From positions 1,078,721-1,142,720 of the forward strand of contig MNCI01035130.1 of NCBI GenBank assembly GCA_015680685.1: a stretch of 64,000 nt of DNA, in the 5' to 3' direction. The position numbers and the translations under genes were made by a program. Under the pieces are notes generated by a model. It did not search any database. It had not been told where the DNA came from and saw nothing but the letters and a program-made list of their open reading frames with translations. This DNA is from Gnetum montanum (taxonomy: Eukaryota; Streptophyta; Gnetopsida; Gnetales; Gnetaceae). Position 1 is the stretch's first letter; each line of letters opens with the position of its first letter. This document shows, in pieces, positions 59,201 to 64,000 of the stretch.

Positions 59201-59930
59201 TGAGAATTTAAAAAATGGACCATACATTCCCTTGGTTATACACTATAATTTTTTCATTTATCAACTTTAATAATTTAATTTTTCACTTGGTATCACATTT
59301 AACATTGATGATAATCATGTTTCGATCATTTGGAAACATATCTTTAGCTAAACTAGAGCGTGTTTTCTTTTTAAGGGATCTAGACATGTTTCCTTGTTTA
59401 TTTTCTATTTTAATTCTTGTGTTGCCTTGTTTAACATCTTATTTTGATGTAAAGGTAAAGTGTAAGATGTTCTTCTCTAAGCTCTCTATTTGTTTCATTA
59501 TCTTAGGATAAGAACTAATGCATGGATTGGATGTTCCATACATCTTTTGGATGGTTTTGTATTTTCATTCTTGAGCCACTTGATATCTTCTGATTTAGTT
59601 ACCATTGTGTAGACATGGTTTTGCATACACGCTTGTTCCTTAAGTTTGTTATGGGTTGGTATAGAAATCATGTTAACACTTTGAACTTTCAACCCACAAA
59701 TACATCCTTTATCATTATTAGTAATGCATGGAATTTTCTATCTCTCCACAATGATAGGTTCATCTTTTATGTTTTCTATCAAAGTGGTAATAGTTGTTGG
59801 CTCTTGCATAGTATTAGGAGAAATTATTTTTGTAAGGAAGGGGGTTGCACTGGATTGTCCCTATGCTAGTTTTGATGAGCTAGTAGAAGTTTTATCCACA
59901 TGTGTAAAAACTACCCCAAAGAAAGGATGC
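59201..59930 (-). other. Unidentified segment of E3 in place of pol
   Basis: It lies between the 3' block and the gag tail of E3. The minus-strand frame 59692-59498 (64 aa) and the plus-strand frame 59215-59511 (98 aa) are open, but neither shows a known motif. It may contain a very decayed protease; I could not find its catalytic block. Confidence 0.35.
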
Positions 59931-60560
59931 TTCTAAGATTTTTTCTAAGATCTACTAACATCATCCTTTACTTGTATGTCCATAGCACAAGTGGCATTCT
60001 TTTGTTAAGACTATGGTGCCAATCCTTCCTACACTATTGGTGGTGAAAAATGTTGGAGGAAAGTATGAGAGTATTGGGGATGTGATGGATGATAGAAGGC
60101 AAGAAATGGTGATCCCATAGGAGATGTTATGGGTTGATGATATTTATGGGTAGCAGTAGTGATTTGTGGTAAAGGAAGTAGAACCATTTGGAGAAATAGG
60201 TTGTTGAACATAGTATCCATAAGCATTCGGCTAGCAATAAGGGTACTACTAGTTTGTTAATTGCATCACCCATGACTATGGATTTTTCCATTGTGGTTGA
60301 TAGTAGTATTGAGGTTGATAAGATGTCCCACTAGGATAGTACTATTGGTTGTATGACTATCTATAATTACATTGTGGATAGGATAATCTCCTAAGCATTT
60401 ACTATTCTACAAACTTGGGATTTAAAGCAAAATCCCTAAGCTCTTATAGATGTAACATAACTGGGTAATAGCCCTTTGGATGTTTATATTGGTAGACGAC
60501 AAATTCATCATCCTCTTCTATACATGATTTTGTAACTATTGGCAACTACCAATGTTGGGC
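59931..60560 (-). pseudogene. Family E gag C-terminal tail, copy E3
   Basis: The minus strand near 60228-60150 reads AYGYYVQQPISPNGST, directly comparable with PYGYYVQHPISPHES in E2 and PYGYYV-x-QPISP in E1. Further right (60480-60240) the alignment with E1 49200-48980 continues on the DNA level (TTTGGATGTTTATATTGG near 60476 against TTTGGATGTTCATATTGG near 49212). The rest of gag is missing beyond 60560. Confidence 0.65.
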
Positions 60561-63500
60561 CTCTAGTCTTGTGACCCTAGGGATCATGGGAAATAAAGGT
60601 GTTCCTCAAAATAGGGTTTAGGTGCTTGTTGGTCTTCTAACAACATGAAGGCCTAGATACCTCTAAATAAAATTAGTGATTATGAAAAAAACTAAATGTG
60701 AGTATGTGCTTGCTATTGTGAATGTTGAAATGCTTGGGTTCATATATGAAATTGTAACTGGCTATCATAAAAGAAATTTTGTCAAATACTGTGAGTTGTT
60801 TGAGATTCCTATTTTATCAAATCAGTTAGTCTATATAGCCCCTATAGTATGCTACTTGAAACACATAAAGTTTCATGAAAACATTTAAGCACAATTTTAC
60901 CAATCTACTCCTAGTTTTCCCCAAAGAGAAAATTCCACAAGCAAACTAGAAATATAGCAAGACTCAATGAATTTTAGAAAGAGAAAAGAAAGGAAAGTAG
61001 ATTTGTGTAAATCTCCAACATTTAGGAAAGATAAATTGGACATGATAAAACACTTCACAATAAAGCTATTCAAATTTAATCTAAGTATTATAAATTGCCA
61101 AAAACTTCTAAGCTCAATAAGAAAATTCATAATAGAAAATCTTATTCACTGCCAAAATGCTTTGTAAACCATAAGTACAAAGCTTCTGCTTGGCTAGCCA
61201 ACAATTTTCAAGAATTGAAAAAACTAGAACTAATAGAAAAATTTGACAATTTTTTAAATTAGAATTCTAAGGCAATAGACTTTAGAAAAATCAAGCTATT
61301 TCAAACAAGCCAAAGTATCAAAGACTCTCTAGATCCTCTAAAGTCAAATATGTGATTTCTATAAGACATTATTATTAAATTGCTCAATATGCTTTTCTAT
61401 AACATAATCTCTTATTTGGAAAACCTTAATAAAAGTCTAATATTGCACAAAATGAAGCTCTAAGAACAATCTAGAAAATCCCAAAATTAAATGCCAAGCA
61501 CATGACTATCTAGACCATTAGCTAAGTAACTAAAAAAAATGGAAATTAAGGCACTCACAAGATTAATCCCAAGTAGCTAAATTGATATCTTTAGCAATCC
61601 ATGCTTTTACAATCTTCAATGTTGCTTTTACCAAATTTTCCCCCAAAATAATCATCTTCTCTCCTACTCTTAAAGCTCTTTTATAGTAGCTTCATGGTAG
61701 TTACATTCATCATTGAAGGTTAAGGTAAATATTAAATGTCCATGGAATTTATTCATAACTACCTTAAGAAATTATAACCTCTATAAGGAGTTATGAGAAA
61801 ATCAAGCCATATTTGGCAAGTGTCTCCTTAGCAGTTACAACCTTACAAATATCAAGAAGATATATTTATAACTTCCATGGGAAATTATAACTTTCATTGG
61901 AAATTTTTAATTCCCAATAAATTAAAGTTATATTTATCAAATGATTATAAATTCCCCCCTCTTCAAATCATAAACCTCTCTTTTTAAAATTACTAGTTGT
62001 AATTCGGATAAACTCCTCTTATTGATGCAATAATGTACAAAGGTATGACAAGATCGCTCATATTTTTATGTCATACCATGTTTGTTTTATTATTTTCTAC
62101 AAATCGTCTTTCATGTTTCATGCAAAAATCAAGGCAATATCATCTCAAATCACTCATTCATGGTTTAAATTACATGAAGGTAACTACAAATCATAACCTA
62201 GATTATACCAAAGGAGATTAAAATTTCATGCCTACATAGATGTTAATGAGATGGAGATAATGAAGTTAAAAAATGAACTTTAGGTGCTATTATTTTTCAT
62301 GAAAAGAATGCAGTTTATTGAAAGTTCAAGAAACAAACTTTTGTTAGTCTATGAACATGTGAATTATAATTCATTACCATAACAAAATGCACTTAACATA
62401 TCCTTTGACCTAAGAAACTTATGATTCACTTTGTATTCCATGTTGATTGACCCATGGAACTTTCATGTAATAACATATCAACAATCCAACTTTCTAATGA
62501 AAATGTTATTCACAAGGAGTCAAAATATATTAATCAAAAATATTATTTTATAAAACAAGATATAAGAAGAAAAACATTATACCCATTCATTTGGATTAAA
62601 ATAATAAATTGGTTAAATTATTAACAAAATCTCTTTTGCATTGTAGACATGTGTACCTTTTCCATTGTATGCACATCATGAAGACTTTAAATAAAAGAAA
62701 ATAAGAATAAGAAACTTGTATCTCATCCTAAAGAAGGGATTGTTAATAGTAGTATGTAATGAAAGTGACATGTTATCATGTCTAATAACTTAAGAATTAA
62801 AGCAATGTACTCTATATGTTTTATTCTAAAACAAAGACAAAAAATTAAATTATTTTTTATTTTATGAATTAATGAGCATTTGCACTATTTTTGGCTCCAA
62901 TTCATCATTACGTTTGATACTTTATTCATTTTTATCATTGGAAAATGACTTTTTATTATTCCCTAGTATGACTCATGGTCATCATTAAAAAATAAATTAG
63001 AAGCACCACAACTCATGACATCTTTGTGGTTTACTCCTGAAATTCTTAATTCAAATATTTCTTTGTTTTCTAAAACCATAATATGTGATTCCCTAATGAT
63101 CCTCTCATAGAATACTTATTTTTAATTTTTTCTCTATTTTGGATAGACCATGATCTATGGTTAGATCATGGTCAAAAGATCATGACTCATGGTGAAATAC
63201 CATAATTCATGGTAAATCAAAATTTCACCATTTTAAAATCACATCATCTAGTAGTCAACCCAATGTAACTATTGTAATGTAGCCTCATATTCTATCCTTC
63301 ATCATATTTGTCATGCTAGAATGTTCTCTTTTGTATGGTCATACCATCATTTTGGTGCTGTTTGCAATGAAAATTTAACATCCTCCTTTTAAAAATTAGG
63401 ATGAAGAGCATTTTTTTGGGTGTAGAACCCCTAAATGAAGAATTAGTTATGACAAGAGAGAGAGAAATTAAATTGATTTCACATAATGATAAGATAAGCA

Positions 63501-63701
63501 AAAGTAAAGTAATGAAAACAATGAGCAAATGCAAGAATATAGTAATAGTAGAAGAAACATATATTATATTGGTAAAACAGGATAACATGAATAATAGATA
63601 TTAGAACTAAATATATTAATAAGCTAGAATGACAAAAAAACATATAAGTTTGGAAATTAATTCATAACTATAAAATCTCTGACAACATAAAAATGTTTAG
63701 T
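60561..63701. other. AT-rich region with no recognisable gene
   Basis: Open frames here (60676-60888, 60967-61167, 63316-63604 and others) are short and lack family signatures. A small hairpin at 63147-63172 is the only structure noted. This may be very old element sequence. Confidence 0.4.
63147..63172. repeat. Perfect hairpin, 11-bp stem with 4-nt loop
   Basis: ACCATGATCTA, loop TGGT, TAGATCATGGT. Further ATCATG and TCATGGT words follow up to 63213. Confidence 0.9.
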
Positions 63702-63714
63702 AGTGATGAGATGC

Positions 63715-63734
63715 GATATCGCGTACGCGATATC
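63715..63734. promoter_or_regulatory. Perfect 20-bp palindrome upstream of the TATA box
   Basis: GATATCGCGTACGCGATATC equals its reverse complement and contains six CpG. It ends 16 bp before TCTATAAATA. Confidence 0.75.
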
Positions 63735-63750
63735 ACGGTCTGCCGCCAAA

Positions 63751-63760
63751 TCTATAAATA
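63751..63760 (+). promoter_or_regulatory. LTR TATA box
   Basis: TCTATAAATA, conserved with LTR D1 including the following AGAGG. Confidence 0.8.
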
Positions 63761-63926
63761 AGAGGCGGCACTCCCCTCATTTATCATCCTAGGTTAGAAG
63801 TAGCGAAGCTTTGGCAGTTTGATCACTCCAGAGATAGAATATTTTCCATGTGCCCACAATAGGAGTCCCCAAGTGAACGGATCTTTATTCGAGTAGCTTT
63901 GTACCTGAACGCAAGTTGTGTACGAC

Positions 63927-63932
63927 AATAAA
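63927..63932 (+). terminator. LTR polyadenylation signal
   Basis: AATAAA in TACGACAATAAAGAC, at the position of TATGACAATAAATAT in LTR D1 (minus strand, 34303-34298). Confidence 0.6.
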
Positions 63933-64000
63933 GACAAGCTTTGTGGATAAACCTTGTAGTGCATGGAATAGGATTTATTACCTGTTATTTCTTACATGTT

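Larger units (their letters stand above)
63702..64000 (+). mobile_element. Young family D LTR on the plus strand, running off the window
   Basis: From TGATGAGATGCGATATC (63702) it aligns with the reverse complement of LTR D1: GATATCACGG, TCTATAAATAAGAGG, a GATCTTTATTCGAG block and ACAATAAA, then GATAAACCTTG. CpG sites are dense and mostly undecayed. U3 upstream of 63702 does not match D1, so the 5' edge may be truncated or diverged. The internal region lies beyond the window. Confidence 0.75.

Noticed and set aside
59215-59511. 98-aa plus-strand open frame as an autonomous gene
   Set aside because: AT-rich and Phe/Leu/Ile-rich, no motif, and opposite a family E internal region.
1-64000. tRNA, rRNA or intact host protein-coding genes
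   Set aside because: None was recognised on either strand by reading. The only tRNA-like words are retroelement primer-binding sites. A tRNA or ncRNA scan was not possible here.

Overview
This window looks like heterochromatic or intergenic DNA from a seed plant with a large, retrotransposon-rich genome. It is AT-rich, and nearly every coding trace belongs to an LTR retrotransposon. All of them are decayed, mostly by changes that fit deamination of methylated cytosine: CAG/CAA to TAG/TAA, CGA to TGA, TGG to TAG. I found no intact host gene and recognised no tRNA or rRNA. I cannot name the species; a conifer or another giant plant genome would fit. A 20-N gap, a 47-C run and two single-N joins show an unfinished clone assembly.

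Layout. 1-2.9 kb: plus-strand Athila-type pol (RT, RNase H, integrase). 5.6-6.6 kb: remnant of a plant retroelement accessory ORF. 7.8-28.6 kb: Tat-lineage material ('family B', plus strand). It holds a truncated LTR, gag with protease, a 29-bp minisatellite, a large antisense gene remnant (13.0-16.9 kb), a ~3.4 kb array of ~187-bp repeats, then RT, two RNase H domains, integrase, a second minisatellite block and a 3' LTR. This is either one giant element of about 21 kb or two recombined copies. 29.6-33.7 kb: minus-strand chromovirus LTR and integrase ('family F'), broken by a plus-strand LTR with a tRNA-Met primer site.

33.7-60.6 kb is mainly 'family E', Tat/Athila-clade gypsy elements, all on the minus strand, with LTRs called D1-D3. 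E2 (35.6-38.1) and E3 (58.4-60.6) lack RT, RNase H and integrase. E1 (43.8-52.1) keeps gag, protease, RT, RNase H, integrase, primer site and LTR. E4 (52.1-56.2) is cut off within pol. A copia gag with its primer site and 1.25 kb LTR lies at 39.1-42.1 kb, and a rearranged family F LTR at 42.4-43.0 kb. 60.6-63.7 kb holds nothing I recognise. At 63.7 kb a much fresher, CpG-rich LTR of the D family begins on the plus strand and runs off the edge.

Two things stand out. First, the antisense gene has about six exon-like blocks. Five junctions carry AG acceptors, four of them with a matching GT donor I can place. An intron-bearing gene can survive retrotransposition only in antisense orientation, so this may be a captured or accessory gene. 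Second, D-family LTRs carry a 20-bp palindrome about 18 bp upstream of the TATA box. It keeps its position while its sequence differs completely between subfamilies.
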